In this document: positions 20,697-32,857 of the stretch, piece after piece
How positions within the stretch are numbered: position 1 is the stretch's first letter
Layout of the letters: each line of letters starts with the position of its first letter
Notes under the pieces: model-generated
The model's input: the letters and a program-made list of their open reading frames with translations, nothing else
Databases searched by the model: none
Told to the model about the DNA's origin: nothing
NCBI GenBank assembly: GCA_023374025.1
Contig: SIJG01000157.1
Span: forward strand, 1 to 64,000
Origin: Heterodera schachtii
Lineage: Eukaryota > Nematoda > Chromadorea > Rhabditida > Heteroderidae
Reading direction: 5' to 3'
DNA length: 64,000 nt
Made by a program: the position numbers and the translations under genes

Positions 20697-23181
20697 TTTC
20701 ACTTCGTCGCAATGGGCAAAAGGCGCAGCGTTTCTTTGACCACCGCTTCAGTGTATTTCAATTGGCTCAGCTGCTCATAAGTTGGGTCCTTGAAAACGGG
20801 AATTTATTTATTCTAATTTCTCTCTTTTCAAGGACGCACCTCGTCGAAGCACACCGAGTCAATTTCCTCTTGGACTTTCGCTTGCACTTCCGCGTGAAGG
20901 GCCAACGCGTGGCTAACCAAACTCAGCGTATTTGCGCTTGTGTCGAAGCTGTACAGTTCACGTTTAGCGTAATTGGGGGATAATTAGAGAAAATATACGG
21001 TAACCCCCCGAATTTTGGTTCAAGAAATTTAAGAGGCCGGGAATTTGGGAATTTTTTGTGCCTTCGTTATACACAAACCCGGCAAGCAGAAACAGCAAAA
21101 GCTGCGTCGTAATCTCTTCCAAAGTGCACCGCTTTTCTACTCTCTGAAAATGGTTGTTGTCATAACAAGAAAAATTTAAAAAATCTCGTTCCTTGACCCT
21201 CAACTCGAGAAAAGTCTCGGGCTTTTTTTTCGGTCTTGGTCTCGAGGTTAAGTCTATGTCTCGGAAAATTTTTCATCTAGAAATTATATTAAATATTTTA
21301 TTATTCAGTTGTACTTTTCTGCTCGGCACACCTTACTATATCGAAGTTTAGAGATTGAAACACTGATCCCGAAAGCCCACTATTTTGGCTCGAGTCGAGA
21401 ATGTTCGAGACCAATACTCTCGACTTCACTACCATCTTCAATCCATTCCTTCTCCCCTCTCTCCCCACCTGAAGTGCCGTTTTGCTTAGCATTGCTTCGC
21501 CCTCGTTTTGGCATTGCTCCGTCTGCTGCTGCTGCTGTTCGTTCTGTTCCGTCTCCAAAAACAGATCGATGAAGTCGACTTGCGCTCTCTGCTGCTGCTG
21601 CTGCTGTTCTCCGCTTTCCCTCCTCTGCTTTTTGCGTGCCATTAATTCGTCCATTAGCTGCTTCCTCAGTAAAATTAGCGGGTCTTTGCGCAACAGTCCG
21701 CTCCAACTGATGAACGGTTCCAAAAAGTGAATGCCGAACCACGGGAAGGCGAAGCCGACGTAATCGAACGGAGTGTTATTGTATTTTTCCGTCGACTCAA
21801 TCGCCAGCTGTGCCATTTCCGTGTCAAACTGTCGGGACTCCCGCTGCCCCAACGCCACGCGGGCGATCACATCGAAACTCATTTCTACGAAATGCCTACA
21901 AAAAAAGGGGGGGGGGTATATTTCAAAAAAAATTATAATCAAAATTTTTTTGACTTTTTGGGCCATTGTTTTTTGAAACAACTAATTTTTTTAAATAATG
22001 GCAGGATAAGAGAGAAGAAGCTTAACTTCAATTTAGATCAGGTCAAACTGATCAAATTCGTTCATCTAGCCGCAAAAAGGTCACTCAAAATCCACCAAAA
22101 TTAAAATTTTGCTTATAATTTTGCAAAATTCAAGAAATAAAAATTTGTTACTCTTTGAGCAAAATAATTTTTGTAAAAATTTTTCATTTGATAGTTTTTT
22201 AGGAAATGCCCAATAACACTTCCTAAACGGTGCGTATCATCTCCTTGCACTCATTTTAAGGCCCACCTGTGAATGTTAAATGCTTCGCCTTTGTTGCGCG
22301 CTTTTTCCAGAAAATTGATGGCATTTTTAACTGAATCGTCAATGAGCCACATGCACTTAATTAACAATTATTATTAATAAATTAATTTACAAAAATAATT
22401 CCAAAATAAAAAATACCTTTTTCAGATTCGCTACCGAAAATGCCGGGTTCGCAATCGTTCGGAGCCTTTTCCACCGGCCTCCCCTGGCCAAGAACATGCT
22501 GATCCATTTGTTTGTGTCCAAATTGCCAAAGATGGGCGAAAGCTAATCAAAGGACAAAAAGCAGTGAACCAAAAAGAATTCAAATAAAAAGTGCCAACAT
22601 TTCTTGCGTGGAAATATTCAAATTTGGTGACCAGCAACTCGTGGACCATTGCCGGGTCAGAAATCACCAATGCGTTATGCCAACCGTACTGGACACCGTA
22701 CTGCTTGCCGTACTGTCTGGTCCAATCCCTCAGCTGGAACATGCTCGGATAATCGCCGTAAAGCGAGCCGAAATTGCCACTGATCAGTTGCGGGGTTGGG
22801 GACGGAATGCCACGGTTGGACCAGTACTTGCGATGTTTGCGCATCATTCTGTGGGACCAATTTGATACAATTAAATACCAATTAGGAATTGGAAAGTGCT
22901 TTAATAACATAGCAAAGCCATGGTTTGGTCCATGGTAAGCTATTAGCAGGGAATTTTGGTGAATTGGTTTTATTTTCTGTCTGATTTTTGACCCGAAAAT
23001 CAGTTTTTGAATTGCTTAATCAAAATTTTAATAGTAGAAAAAACCCGGCAGTCAATTAAAATTAGAATCAAAAGTTTTTTAAAAAAGTGATTAAATTTTA
23101 TTCAAATTTTAAAACTTACACAATAAAAGCAAACACCGAACAGAGCAAAATCAGTGCCAATTGGAGAAAAAGTGGGACCAT
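20697..23181 (-). pseudogene. Cytochrome P450, left-arm copy, lacking the 3' exons
   Basis: Eight exons can be joined in frame: 23181-23120 (MVPLFLQLALILLCSVFAFI, N-terminal membrane anchor), 22848-22599, 22542-22417, 22355-22267, 21895-21469, about 21146-21083, 20970-20865 and 20789-20700. Landmarks: C-helix GRWKRLRTIANPAFS, a CAG/Gln-rich insert after ARKKQRRESGE, I-helix LLAGFDTSANTL, K-helix KYTEAVVKETLRLLP. There is no frameshift in exon 2, unlike the right copy. After the K-helix exon the homology stops near 20390 and no PERF motif or FxxGxRxCxG haem loop lies to the left, so the product would lack the cysteine ligand. P450s are ER-bound monooxygenases for lipids, hormones or xenobiotics; this one cannot bind haem as it stands. 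Nematode CYP; subfamily not assigned. Confidence 0.75.
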
Positions 23182-23639
23182 TTTGAGAAGAGAATTAAGA
23201 GATAAATTGTATTTTCAAATATTATTATTTAATATTAATGAATGAATTATTCACATCGCATTAATTCCCTTTTAAAATGATTTGTTTATCTTTTCCTAAT
23301 TTTTGTTTGAAAATATTACAATATTAATTAATAATCTTCCCCATTAATAGCACAAAATTAATGAGAAAATATATTAAACTACGATTTCTTTCTTTAATTG
23401 ATCAATCCGAAAATGGGGGAAATAATGTTGTTCTGCTGTAGCTTAAACCTGCTGGGAAAGAATTATTTATTTATAGTTTGTTTTCATTGTTTGTCCTGCT
23501 GCTGGTGATAACAAATGCAATCGCATGGAAAACGAAACGAAACGGAAAATATGACACAAAAATTGGTTAAAAAATAAAAATAACAAAAATATGTTTTTTT
23601 TTATTATTAAATTAAATCCACATTTAAATATACTAGAGT

Positions 23640-23905
23640 AGTACGGGAACGGGAATTTTTGCCAAAACCGCGACCGGGACTTGCCGGGACCTGAGAGGCC
23701 GGGACCGGGACTTGCCGGGATCTGAGAGGCCGGGACTTGCCGGGATCTGAGAGGCCGGGACCGGGACTTGCCGGGATCTGAGAGGCCGGGACCGGGACTT
23801 GCCGGGATCTGAGAGGCCGGGACCGGGACCTCGGTTTTTGTCCGGGACCGGGAACCCGCGGGATCTCGGAGGACCGGGAATTGCCGGTCCCGGTCCCGTA
23901 TCAAA
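23640..23905. repeat. CCGGGAC tandem repeat/element
   Basis: About five units of 25-31 bp with the words GCCGGGACCGGGACTTG and CCGGGATCTGAGAG, bounded by imperfect inverted ends (AGTACGGGAACGGGAA and, inward from the right, GATACGGGACCGGGACC). Present only in the left arm. No target-site duplication was found. Confidence 0.65.
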
Positions 23906-23998
23906 ATTTATAAACTCAAGTGATTACGTTTTCTCTTTGACTTCACAACGTTATGGCCCCGTGAATTAATTGGCCAAGGTATTGCTGAGACGGTGCTA

Positions 23999-24360
23999 TG
24001 ACTTTAGTTAAAAAAACCATCAAATGAAAATATTTTTTTGGTATAACTTTGCTCAAAAGTAACCAAATTTTTAATTCTTACTATCTTTCGATAGCCCTAA
24101 GTGTTTTCTATTGTCCAGCAAAATTTCAAAAAATTTCTTTTAGTTTCAAGAAAGTTATGACGAGAAATGTTAAAAAAAACTTGGTTTTTTGAGTTTCTCA
24201 GGTCATGACTTTTTTGAAACTCAACGAATTTTTTTGAAATTTTGCACGATAATAGAAAACACTTAGGGCTATCGAAAAATATCAAGATTTTAAAATTTGA
24301 TTCTTTTTAGGTTAAGTTATTCTTCAAAAAATGGGTTTTTTCGGAATTTTTTTCTACTGA
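23999..24360. mobile_element. Foldback element with conserved core
   Basis: Inverted halves: TTTCGATAGCCCTAAGTGTT then TTCTATTGTCCAGCAAAATT (24086 on), and TTTTGCACGATAATAGAAAA then CACTTAGGGCTATCGAAA (up to about 24278), with outer AAAAAACCATCAAATG-type arms. Same core as at 39640, 40966 and 53138. Absent from the right arm. Confidence 0.7.
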
Positions 24361-25016
24361 AAAAAATTCCAAAATTTCGGTATATTGGGAATTAGTCACT
24401 TATAGAAAAGTTTTTGGACTACAATGCCTGAATCTTTTCATACATTTTTTCCCTTTGGCCCATTTTTGTTTCATCGTTTTGCCGTAAATTTATTTTCTTT
24501 TAACCAGGGCTTCCATCGAAAATTTTTCAAAATCAGGACATCGGGCCCAAAAAATCATATGTGGTCGAAACTCAGAAAATTTCACGAAATTACTTCAAAA
24601 CAGTTATTTTTGTCCAAACTTTGTGATTTTGAGACAATTTTTAAGAACATAAAGGATTTTTAGTGTCAGGCGGTGCCGATAGGCTCGAGTTCAGGTCCAT
24701 TTCTGTCCCAAGCCGAAAAAATTTAATATTATTAAAAGGTTTTTAAAATTTATCCGTTGATCAATGAAAAAACTTCTTAAAATGTATTAAAATAATTAAA
24801 TCGTCAGCAACTAACCATTCATGATTCAATTAAGCAATTACAATAAATATAGAATTGTTGAATATATTTTTAATAATTATTTTTGACAAAAAAAGTGAAA
24901 TAAAAATACAATCACCGGCACAATACTAAATAAAAATCATCCATGGATCATATTAACACTTCACATATGTTATTGTAGCATCTGAAATTAAAATGAAAAT
25001 TAATGCCAATTTTTAT

Positions 25017-25871
25017 TTATTTATTTGTTTTTGCTTTTTCACTTTTCGCCACTCCCACCGATCCGCCGCCCGGCTCCAACCAATTGAACGCCTCCTCCGA
25101 CAAATCCACGTGGTCTTTCGCGCACTCGGAACATTTGTTGTTGATCGGAACAGTCAAACTAATTAAGCGAAATTGAGTTAATTGAACAATTAATTGAGTT
25201 AATTGAACAATTAATTAAACCCCAAATTTCAATGTTTACGTGTTCCCTTTGTATTCGATTTTGACGCATCGGTTAATGCACACCAAATCGTTGAGCAAGT
25301 AACGCGCGTCCGGCAAACACGACTCAACCCACGCGGCATTGGAGTTGAAAAGTGTGCCGGAACCAGCGGCAGATTTTGTGGGCTAAAATTGGGCGGAAAA
25401 TTAAAATTTGTGACATTTCCAATGTTAAAATTGGTATAATTTTGAAGAAACAAATTATAAGCACCAATTGTTTCTCTGTAATTGCATTAATTAGGCAAAA
25501 GGACAACGAAAAGTTTGCTAATTACGGTAATCATTGTTTAATTTGTTGTCCCAAATGCCTGTCTCTGATCACTTTTCGGTGTCTGTTTTTGATCAGTCAA
25601 TTCACAATTTTGTCCGATCATCATCAAATACCGTGACAATGTCAAGTCCGCACGCGCCTCGTCCGCCGATTCCGTAAAAAGTGAATTGACCCCCGGTGAT
25701 CGGTTTGTTCAGCTGCGCACTGATCGAATCGGTGGCACTCGACTCGGAAAGGCACGTGTCTTTGGTGGTGTAAGCAGGAGCAACAGAAAGCGAAGCGGAG
25801 AAGGAGCAGGGCAAAAAGGAGAGCAATTGGACGGAGAGGAGGAGGAAAAGCATTGGCAGAAAAGAAGGCAT
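25017..25871 (-). CDS. Secreted expansin-like (double-psi beta-barrel) protein, left-arm copy
   Basis: Three exons: 25871-25632, 25382-25240, 25158-25017, all GT-AG and phase-compatible, giving 174 residues. Residues 1-26 (MPSFLPMLFLLLSVQLLSFL...) are a strong signal peptide. The mature protein has GGQFTFYGIGGRGACGLD (expansin/RlpA-type first strand and GACG loop), a middle NSNAAWVESCLP and ends with INNKCSECAKDHVDLSEEAF, NWLEPGGGSV, which matches the C..C..HLDLS..AF core of expansin family-45-like DPBB domains. Plant-parasitic nematodes secrete expansin-like proteins that loosen plant cell walls; that role is inferred. No carbohydrate-binding module is seen. Divergent from the P450 copy in the same arm across about 1.8 kb. 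The last residues (KSEKAKTNK) differ from the right copy. Confidence 0.85.
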
Positions 25872-26690
25872 TTTGTAATTTGGAAAATCAGAGAAAATTA
25901 AAATTTATTTTGAATGAAAATTTCCATTTTTGGCATGCCTTTTAAAGGGCTTTTTTTGCGGAGAAAATTCGGTTAATCAGCAGATAATCAATCATTTGAA
26001 CATTCGACCAATGGGTCTTTGGCCTTTTAGCACAATTACCGTAATTAGTGTGCCGATAAAAGTCAAATGCCATTTAATTACCCAAAATTATTTTGCAAAT
26101 GATCACATGCTCTTCCGATTTGTGACCTTCACTAATCACTTTTATTAACACAGTTTTTTCCGCACAAAGCAAATTCAATTGGGCATCAATCTTTGACCAT
26201 TTTTATTTACACAAAATCATCAACAAAAATTCAAAAAAAAATCTTATCAGTTCAAGCAAATTTATTCCAGTCAGAAAGTTTGGAGCAACAAAGTATTGTT
26301 AAATGTTTGCTTACTTTTATTAAGCACATTTCAGCAGTTTTGGTTACTCTTTTTTTTATCAGTGTTTAATTAATTAATTGGGCCAAATGAGCAAAAATAG
26401 AAAATTTAGAAAAATAAATTAATTAATTTAAGGTTGGCCAATTATCAAAAGAAAACAATAAAAATGGCGAAATTTGAATTATTATTTTTGAAAAACACTG
26501 ACCAAAACATTAATATGCAAAAGTTACTTCATATGCTACTGCTATTTTCGGTCTCCTTTTTTCTTCAAAGAGCAAAGAGCAAAAAAAATTTATGTAAATC
26601 CATCAAAATCAGAAAAAAAGAGAAAATAAAAATAGAAAAAAAAGAATGGAACGAAACGAAATGAAAGAGCATTAATAAAATGAATAATTA
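25872..26690 (-). promoter_or_regulatory. Shared upstream region of the expansin-like gene, left
   Basis: About 800 bp upstream of the start is nearly identical to 28676-29485 upstream of the right copy, better conserved than the introns. The two copies are therefore likely to share expression control. No specific motif is assigned; poly-A/T tracts and ATTAATTAATT are frequent. Confidence 0.6.
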
Positions 26691-26946
26691 GAGTCCGGTG
26701 TGTGTTTTAGGGGCGAAAAGTCACAAAATAAGGGCAAAAATGGCAAAAACAAAAAAAAAGTCGGGCCGAACGGTTCGGAAAACCGGGTATTGGGTCCGGG
26801 TATTGGCGGATCTATATAAGCCGGGTCCGGGCCCGAGTTTTTCACCGGGTATTGCCGGGTACCGGGCCGAAAGAAAATTCATAAATTTCAAAAAAATAAA
26901 TATTATATTTTCACAAAAGCGCTTGTAATTTTACAATTATTTAAAT

Positions 26947-27140
26947 TAGAGTTGAGCGGTATCGGTAATTGTAAAAAAAAAACCGTTACCGGTAATTTTC
27001 GGGTTGAAAAAACCGGTACTTTTTGGCTGGGAAAACCGGCAAAAACCCGGTACTAGTACCGGTACAGGTCAAAACCAAGTACTAGGAGGTACTCAGTTGT
27101 ACTGTTTTTTTAGTACCAATACCGGTACCGCTCAACCCTA
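26947..27140. mobile_element. hAT-type MITE, ACCGGTA word
   Basis: 194 bp. Ends TAGAGTTGAGCGGTATCGGT and, inward from the right, TAGGGTTGAGCGGTACCGGT. Flanked by an exact 8-bp duplication ATTTAAAT (26939-26946 and 27141-27148). The interior is permutations of ACCGGTA/AGTACC. Eight-base duplications and TAGGG-like ends are hallmarks of hAT elements; no transposase is encoded. Confidence 0.85.
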
Positions 27141-27684
27141 ATTTAAATGAATAATATTTTCGGTGAATTCTAAAGAAAAACTATCGAAGATTCAAAAAAC
27201 TTTCAATAAATTAATTTTGAGGAATTTTAAGATTTGCCCAAATTACTTGAGAAATTTTGTTTCCTTTAATTAATTATTTTCATAAAAAACAAAGAGTTCT
27301 TTTCAAAATTTAGAAACCTTCTAAAATAATGAATTATTAAATCCATTTATAGATCTTTTTTAAAAATCTTGCCGATTTACTAAGGAATTTAAAAATTTAT
27401 GAGATTTTCAAGTCAGGCACCGGCGGGAAGACTTTTGAAAATTCTGGCTCAAATATTTCATATTTTATTTAAAAAGGGCAATTAACTTGACTAATTGGGC
27501 AGATTTGTGAGTTTGAAAATTAAATATTTGGGATTAGGGGCTCAGCGGTACCGAGAAGCCGCGCTGATTAAATTTATAAAAATTTGCTCAAATGGTTAAT
27601 TTTTTGTGGCTAAAAATTTTGAAATTTAGTATAATTCGTGGTTTTTTTTAATTATTATTTTCTTTTTCCGAGTTAAATTGTTAA

Positions 27685-27881
27685 CAGAGGTGGAGCGCGC
27701 ACAGAAAAATCCCCCGGTCGCACATCGCGCATTCAAATTGCCGCGGCCGCGGACCGCGCAAAAAAATCCCGCGGTCGCACATCGCACATCGCACATCGCG
27801 CATTCAAATTGCCGCGGCCGCGGACCGCGCAAAAAAATCCCCCGGTCGCACATCGCGCATCGCGGTCGCGCTCCACCCCTG
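27685..27881. mobile_element. hAT-type MITE, CGCGGTCGCAC word
   Basis: 197 bp. Ends CAGAGGTGGAGCGCG and, inward from the right, CAGGGGTGGAGCGCG. Exact 8-bp duplication ATTGTTAA (27677-27684, 27882-27889). The interior repeats CGCGGTCGCACATCGCGCA and GCCGCGGCCGCGGACCGCGC. Confidence 0.88.
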
Positions 27882-28675
27882 ATTGTTAAGGCGAATGAAA
27901 AACTGAAAAAATTTTGATATAAATTTTTCCAAAAATCTCATTTTTTCTAGTCAACTTGAGGTGCTTAAACTTTCGTCGCTTCATATCACCCTTACTAATT
28001 CATTAATTTAATTAAATTAATTAGGTTTTTTTTTAGTTAATTATTATAATAATTCTATATTATTGTTATTTATTTCTGTACATTTTTTGGACAATATTTT
28101 AATTTTGGGTGAATGTTTTTCAGTGTTCATAGACCAATAGAGGACTCTTGGGCTACCAAATGATGCAAAGAATGTTTAATTTGAGTGCTTCTACAAAAAT
28201 TATTAAAATTTTTTAGACGTATTTTAGCTAGCATACCTTTTAATTGAGACTATTAGCATAGAAAATATAGAAATAATTTTTCGGGGGTAAAAGCCGGAAA
28301 TACAAAAATTAAAATTTATTAATTTTGGAAAAATGGCCTAAAAGGATTCAAGCATATGCATGTGTATGTTATTGAGAAATAAAGGGAAAACTCTTGAATT
28401 CCAGCAGAGCAAAAGCTGCTTTTGGTGCTGATAGATTTCGGCAGTAAGTTTAAAAATTGTGAAAAATTTTTAATTGTTTTTCGACTTTTTTTGCCGCCAT
28501 TTTTTGTAAACAATTTCCTGAGGTTACATATCTGAAATAATTCTATTTTTTTTCTCATTAATCAGCTGTGCTGTTTTTTCAATCATTTTCCGAACCGTTC
28601 GGCCCGACTTTTTTTTGTTTTTGCCATTTTTGCCCCTATTTTGTGACTTTTCGCCCCTAAAACACACACCGGACT

Positions 28676-29485
28676 CTAATTATTCATTTTATTAATGCTC
28701 TTTCGTTTCGTTCCATTCTTTTTTTCTATTTTTATTTTCTCTTTTTTTCTGATTTTGTATGGATTTACATAAATTTTTTTGCTCTTTGCTCTTTGAAGAA
28801 AAAAGGAGACCGAAAATAGCGGTAACACGTGAAGTAACTTTTGCATATTAATGTTTTGGTCAGTGTTTTTCAAAAATAATAATTCAAATTTCGCCATTTT
28901 TATTGTTTTCTTTTGATAATTGGCCAACCTTAAATTAATTTATTTATTTTTCTAAATTTTCTATTTTTGCTCATTTGGCCCAATTAATTAATTAAACACT
29001 GATAAAAAAAGAGTAACCAAAACTGCTGAAATGTGCTTAATAAAAGTAAGCAAACATTTAACAAATACTTTGTTGCTCCAAACTTTCTGACTGGAATAAA
29101 TTTGGTTGAACTGATAAGATTTTTTTTTGAATTTTTGTTGATGATTTTGTGTAAATAAAAATGGTCAAAGATTGATGCCCAATTGAATTTGCTTTGTGCG
29201 GAAAAACTGTGTTAATAAAAGTGATTAGTGAAGGTCACAAATCGGAAACGCATGTGATCATTTGCAAATTATTTGGGTAATTAAATGGCATTTGACTTTT
29301 ATCGGCACACTAATTACGGTAATTGTGCTAAAAGGCCAAAGACCCATTGGTCGAATGTTCAAATGATTGATTATCTGCTGATTAACCGAATTTTCTCCGC
29401 AAAAAAAGCCCTTTAAAAGGCATGCCAAAAATGGAAATTTTCATTCAAAATAAATTTAATTTTCTCTGATTTTCCAAATTACAAA
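28676..29485 (+). promoter_or_regulatory. Shared upstream region of the expansin-like gene, right
   Basis: Mirror of 25872-26690. Conservation includes long runs such as GTTTCGTTCCATTC and AATTGGGCATCAATCTTTGA (complement), with only scattered differences. Confidence 0.6.
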
Positions 29486-30347
29486 ATGCCTTCTTTTCTG
29501 CCAATGCTTTTCCTCCTCCTCTCCGTCCAATTGCTCTCCTTTTTGCCCTGTTCCTTCTCCGCTTCGCTTTCTGTTGCTCCCGCTTACTCCACCAAACAGA
29601 CGTGCCTTTCCGAGTCGAGTGCCAGCGATTCGATCAGTGCGCAGCTGAACAAACCGATCACCGGGGGCCAATTCACTTTTTACGGAATCGGCGGACGAGG
29701 CGCGTGCGGACTGGACATTGTCACGGTATTTGACGATGATCGGACAAAATTGTGAATTGACTGATCAAAAACAGACACCGAAAAGTGATCAGAGACAGGC
29801 ATTTGGGACAACAAATTAAACAATGATTACCGTAATTAGCAAACTTTTCGTTGTCCTTTTGCTTAATTAATGCAATTACAGAGAAACAATTGGTGCTTAT
29901 AATTTATTTCTTCAAAATTATACCAATTTTAACATTGGAAATGTCACAAATTTTAATTTTCCGCCCAATTTTAGCCCACAAAATCTGCCGCTGGCTCCGG
30001 CACACTTTTCAACTCCAACGCCGCGTGGGTTGAGTCGTGTTTGCCGGACGCGCGTTACTTGCTCAACGATTTGGTGTGCATTAACCGATGCGTCAAAATC
30101 CAATACAAAGGGAACACGTAAACATTGAAATTTGGGGTTTAATTATTATTATCCAATTAACTCAATTAGTAATCAATTAACTCAATTTATTCGCTTAATT
30201 AGTTTGACTGTTCCGATTAACAACAAATGTTCCGAGTGCGCGAAAGACCACGTGGATTTGTCGGAGGAGGCGTTCAATTGGTTGGAGCCGGGCGGCGGAT
30301 CGGTGGGAGTGGCGAAAAGTGAAAAACAAAAACAAAATTGGCATTAA
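29486..30347 (+). CDS. Secreted expansin-like (double-psi beta-barrel) protein, right-arm copy
   Basis: Exons 29486-29725, 29975-30117 and 30203-30347 join in phase to 175 residues. The signal peptide is identical to the left copy. Differences: YSTKQTCLSESSASDS in place of YTTKDTCLSESSATDS, KIQYKGN in place of KIEYKGN, and the C-terminus KSEKQKQNWH in place of KSEKAKTNK. All DPBB landmarks remain (FTFYGIGGRGACG; NKCSECAKDHVDLSEEAF), including Cys at the positions expected for disulfides. The protein is intact, so both duplicates are probably functional. Inferred role: wall-loosening or wall-binding secreted effector; a protease-inhibitor-type DPBB is an alternative, because length and GACG context are also compatible with small RlpA-like proteins. 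Confidence 0.85.
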
Positions 30348-30529
30348 TTTTCATTTTAATTTCAGATGCTACAATAACCTATGTGAAGTGTTAACATGGG
30401 AATATGATTGATCTATGGATTCTTTTAATGAATTTTTATTTCACATTGTTTTTTTTTGTCAAAAAATAATTATTAAAAATAATATTCAACAATTCTTTTG
30501 TTTTTAATTAATATGCCATTGACAGAAGA

Positions 30530-31930
30530 AGACGCACTGGCAAATGTCTAAAAAGAGGAGTCCGTAATTTCACACCAATCCTTTTAAACTGCTAATAACC
30601 CATATAAATGGGTTTAAGATGGCACAATTTCATTGCAATTTTCATAAAAACATCGCGAATTAAGCCGAAGCCCATAAAAAACCATATTTGCGGGTCCATT
30701 TCCTAGGGTTGAAATTCTAAATTCTTGTCCAATCAAATCCCGCCCCCGCCACCTTAAAAATGCGGGATTGTGGATTTGGGTCCCGTAACATCCGGCACGG
30801 ATTCGCCAGTTCCGCCTATGAACGTTTAACATTGATAATTAATTTTTATTTAAATTTTTTCATTTAAATTGGTGGTCATAGTACATAAAAACCCTCATTT
30901 CTTTCTTCCAAGTCTGCTGATTAATTTAATTTTGGCAAAACGATGAAACAAAAATTGGGCAAAGGGAAAAATGTATATGATGAATAGAGACCGACTTTTG
31001 AGGCATATGCAATTTTTTTTTTTTTTGGCGTTTTGCCCTTTTGGTGCCTTTTTTGGCGTTTTTTTCCGAAAAATCATTTAAAATGCAACAAAAAGTGGGA
31101 AAACACACCCTAAGAAACGACCTGAAAATTTTCAGAAAATACACCCCTAAGAATTGAAAAATTTTCTCAAAAAGATTGCCAAAATTTCATTTTTTTTTCT
31201 TAATAAAAAGTTTTAAGTGCCTATTTTCATGCCTTTTTCGGGATTTTCGTGCCTCTTTATGCCTTTTTTCAATTTTTAGTGCCTATTATAGTGCATTTTT
31301 CGCGATTTTTGGTGCCTTTTTAGTCGGTCTCTAATGATGAAGAAAAAAAAATCTTGAGTTTATAATTACGAAACGGAGCAGGCGACATGAAGTTTGGGCA
31401 CCAGAGTAAGGGATTTCAAAAAATAAAACAAAATAAATATATAAAAATTATATAAATCATTAAAATTTAGTAAATTTTAACAACCCTTGTGCTTATAAAT
31501 TTATATTTTCTTGAAAATTAAAAAATTTATGTAGTGAAACCTGGCAATCTTATTATTTAGTCAATTCTTACGGTTGTTTAAACATAGAGTTAAACGTGCA
31601 CTAATTTCTGTTTGGACTTAGACCTAATACACCGGCTTAGTTGGGCCCGAAATAACAAGAGACCCGTCTAATTCTATTTAAACTCATAAAATTTTAAGTC
31701 TTGAACAGACCGAGCCTTGTAATGTTATATACATTTGTATTGTATTGATATAGAATGAATGGTAATGAGTAATAAGCTAAATAAGCATGCTTAATCGAGT
31801 GAATATTCGTTAAAAAAACTTTCTATTCCTAACTTGATTAAATTTACTATGCTTTTAAATGAGATGGTTGCAATTTATAGACAATTAAAAATATTTTTAT
31901 TTTTTAAATCCTTAATTTGGTGCCCAAACT
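30530..31930. other. Right-arm-specific insertions, no gene
   Basis: Contains a GCGGGATT-word patch with CCCGCCCCCGCC (30690-30830), a block of GTGCCTTTTT/TTTTCGG words (30990-31335) and AT-rich DNA. The left arm has different DNA here. Open frames are low-complexity. Confidence 0.5.
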
Positions 31931-32686
31931 TCCCCCTCCCACGGAGCATATATATTAATAAAAATAAAAACTATTAATTTTTTCTATTATTTTAATCAAT
32001 TTTTTTTGTGTTACATTTTCCGTTTCGTTTTCCATGTGACTGCGTTTTGTTATCGCATGATAAACATTGAAAACAAACTACGAATACATTAATACTTTCC
32101 CAGCAGCAGGAGGTTTAAGCTACACAGCAGAACAACATTATTTCCCCCATTTCGGATTGATCAATTAAAGAAAGAAATCGTAGTTTAATAATATTTTTCA
32201 TTAATTTTGTGCTATTAAAGAGACATTAATTAATTGTCTAATTATCTGTTAAAACAAAAACTACGAAAAGATAAACGAAAATCCATTTAAAAGGGAATTA
32301 ATGCCAAGTGAATAATTCATTCATTAATATTAAATAATAATATTTGAAAATAATTTCTCTTAATTCTCTTCTCAAAATGGTCCCACTTTTTCTCCAATTG
32401 GCACTGATTTTGCTCTGTTCGGTGTTTGCTTTTATTGTGTAAGTTTTAAAATTTGAATAAATTTCATCACTTTTTTTAAATTTTGATTCAAATTTTAATT
32501 GACTGCCGGGTTTTTTTGTACTATTAAAATTTTGATTAAGCAATTCAAAAACTGCTTTTCGGGTCAAAAATCAGACAGTAATAAAACCAATTCACCAAAA
32601 TTCCCTGCTAATAGCTTACCATGGACCAAACCATGGCTTTGCTATGTTATTAAAGCATTTTCCAATTCCTAATTCTATATTTAATT

Positions 32687-32857
32687 GGGGTCAATAGCAG
32701 CTCGTACAATGGGCAGTGCATACAATAAAAATTTACAAAATAAAGCCTAAGATTAAGCTTAGGGCTAAGCCTAGGCTCTAGCCTAAGCTTAATCCGAAGG
32801 CTTATGCTGATTCTAAGCCTTTATAAAAATGCCTATTGTACGAAATGCCATGACCCC
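32687..32857. mobile_element. Inverted-repeat element filled with TTAGGC-like words
   Basis: Ends GGGGTCAATAGC...CTCGTACAATGGGCA and, inward from the right, GGGGTCATGGCATTTCGTAC. The interior is GCCTAAG/CTTAGGC permutations, the nematode telomere word. In intron 1 of the right P450 only. Related to 45124-45309. Confidence 0.65.

Larger units (their letters stand above)
20390..26782. repeat. Left arm of a large inverted duplication
   Basis: Matches 28587-35560 in reverse complement over P450 exons 1-8, introns, the expansin-like gene and its upstream DNA. The outer end is near 20390 (GCGCCAAAAGAAGCGGATT vs 35540-35565), the inner end near 26782 (CGGTTCGGAAAA). Arms differ by substitutions, triplet-repeat length and private insertions (left: tRNA-like 20549, 23640-23905, 23999-24360, 24507 on; right: 30540-31340, 32687-32857, 35266-35435). 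Confidence 0.9.
26783..28586. other. Spacer of the inverted duplication
   Basis: About 1.8 kb without a gene, full of small elements: a CCGGGTATT-word patch (26780-26870), two hAT-type MITEs (26947-27140, 27685-27881), and a half foldback core at 28130-28190 (AATAGAGGACTCTTGGGCTA). Confidence 0.75.

Noticed and set aside
21309..22865. Several plus-strand ORFs (poly-Cys and others)
   Set aside because: Antisense shadows of P450 exons; the poly-Cys runs are the complement of CAG repeats.
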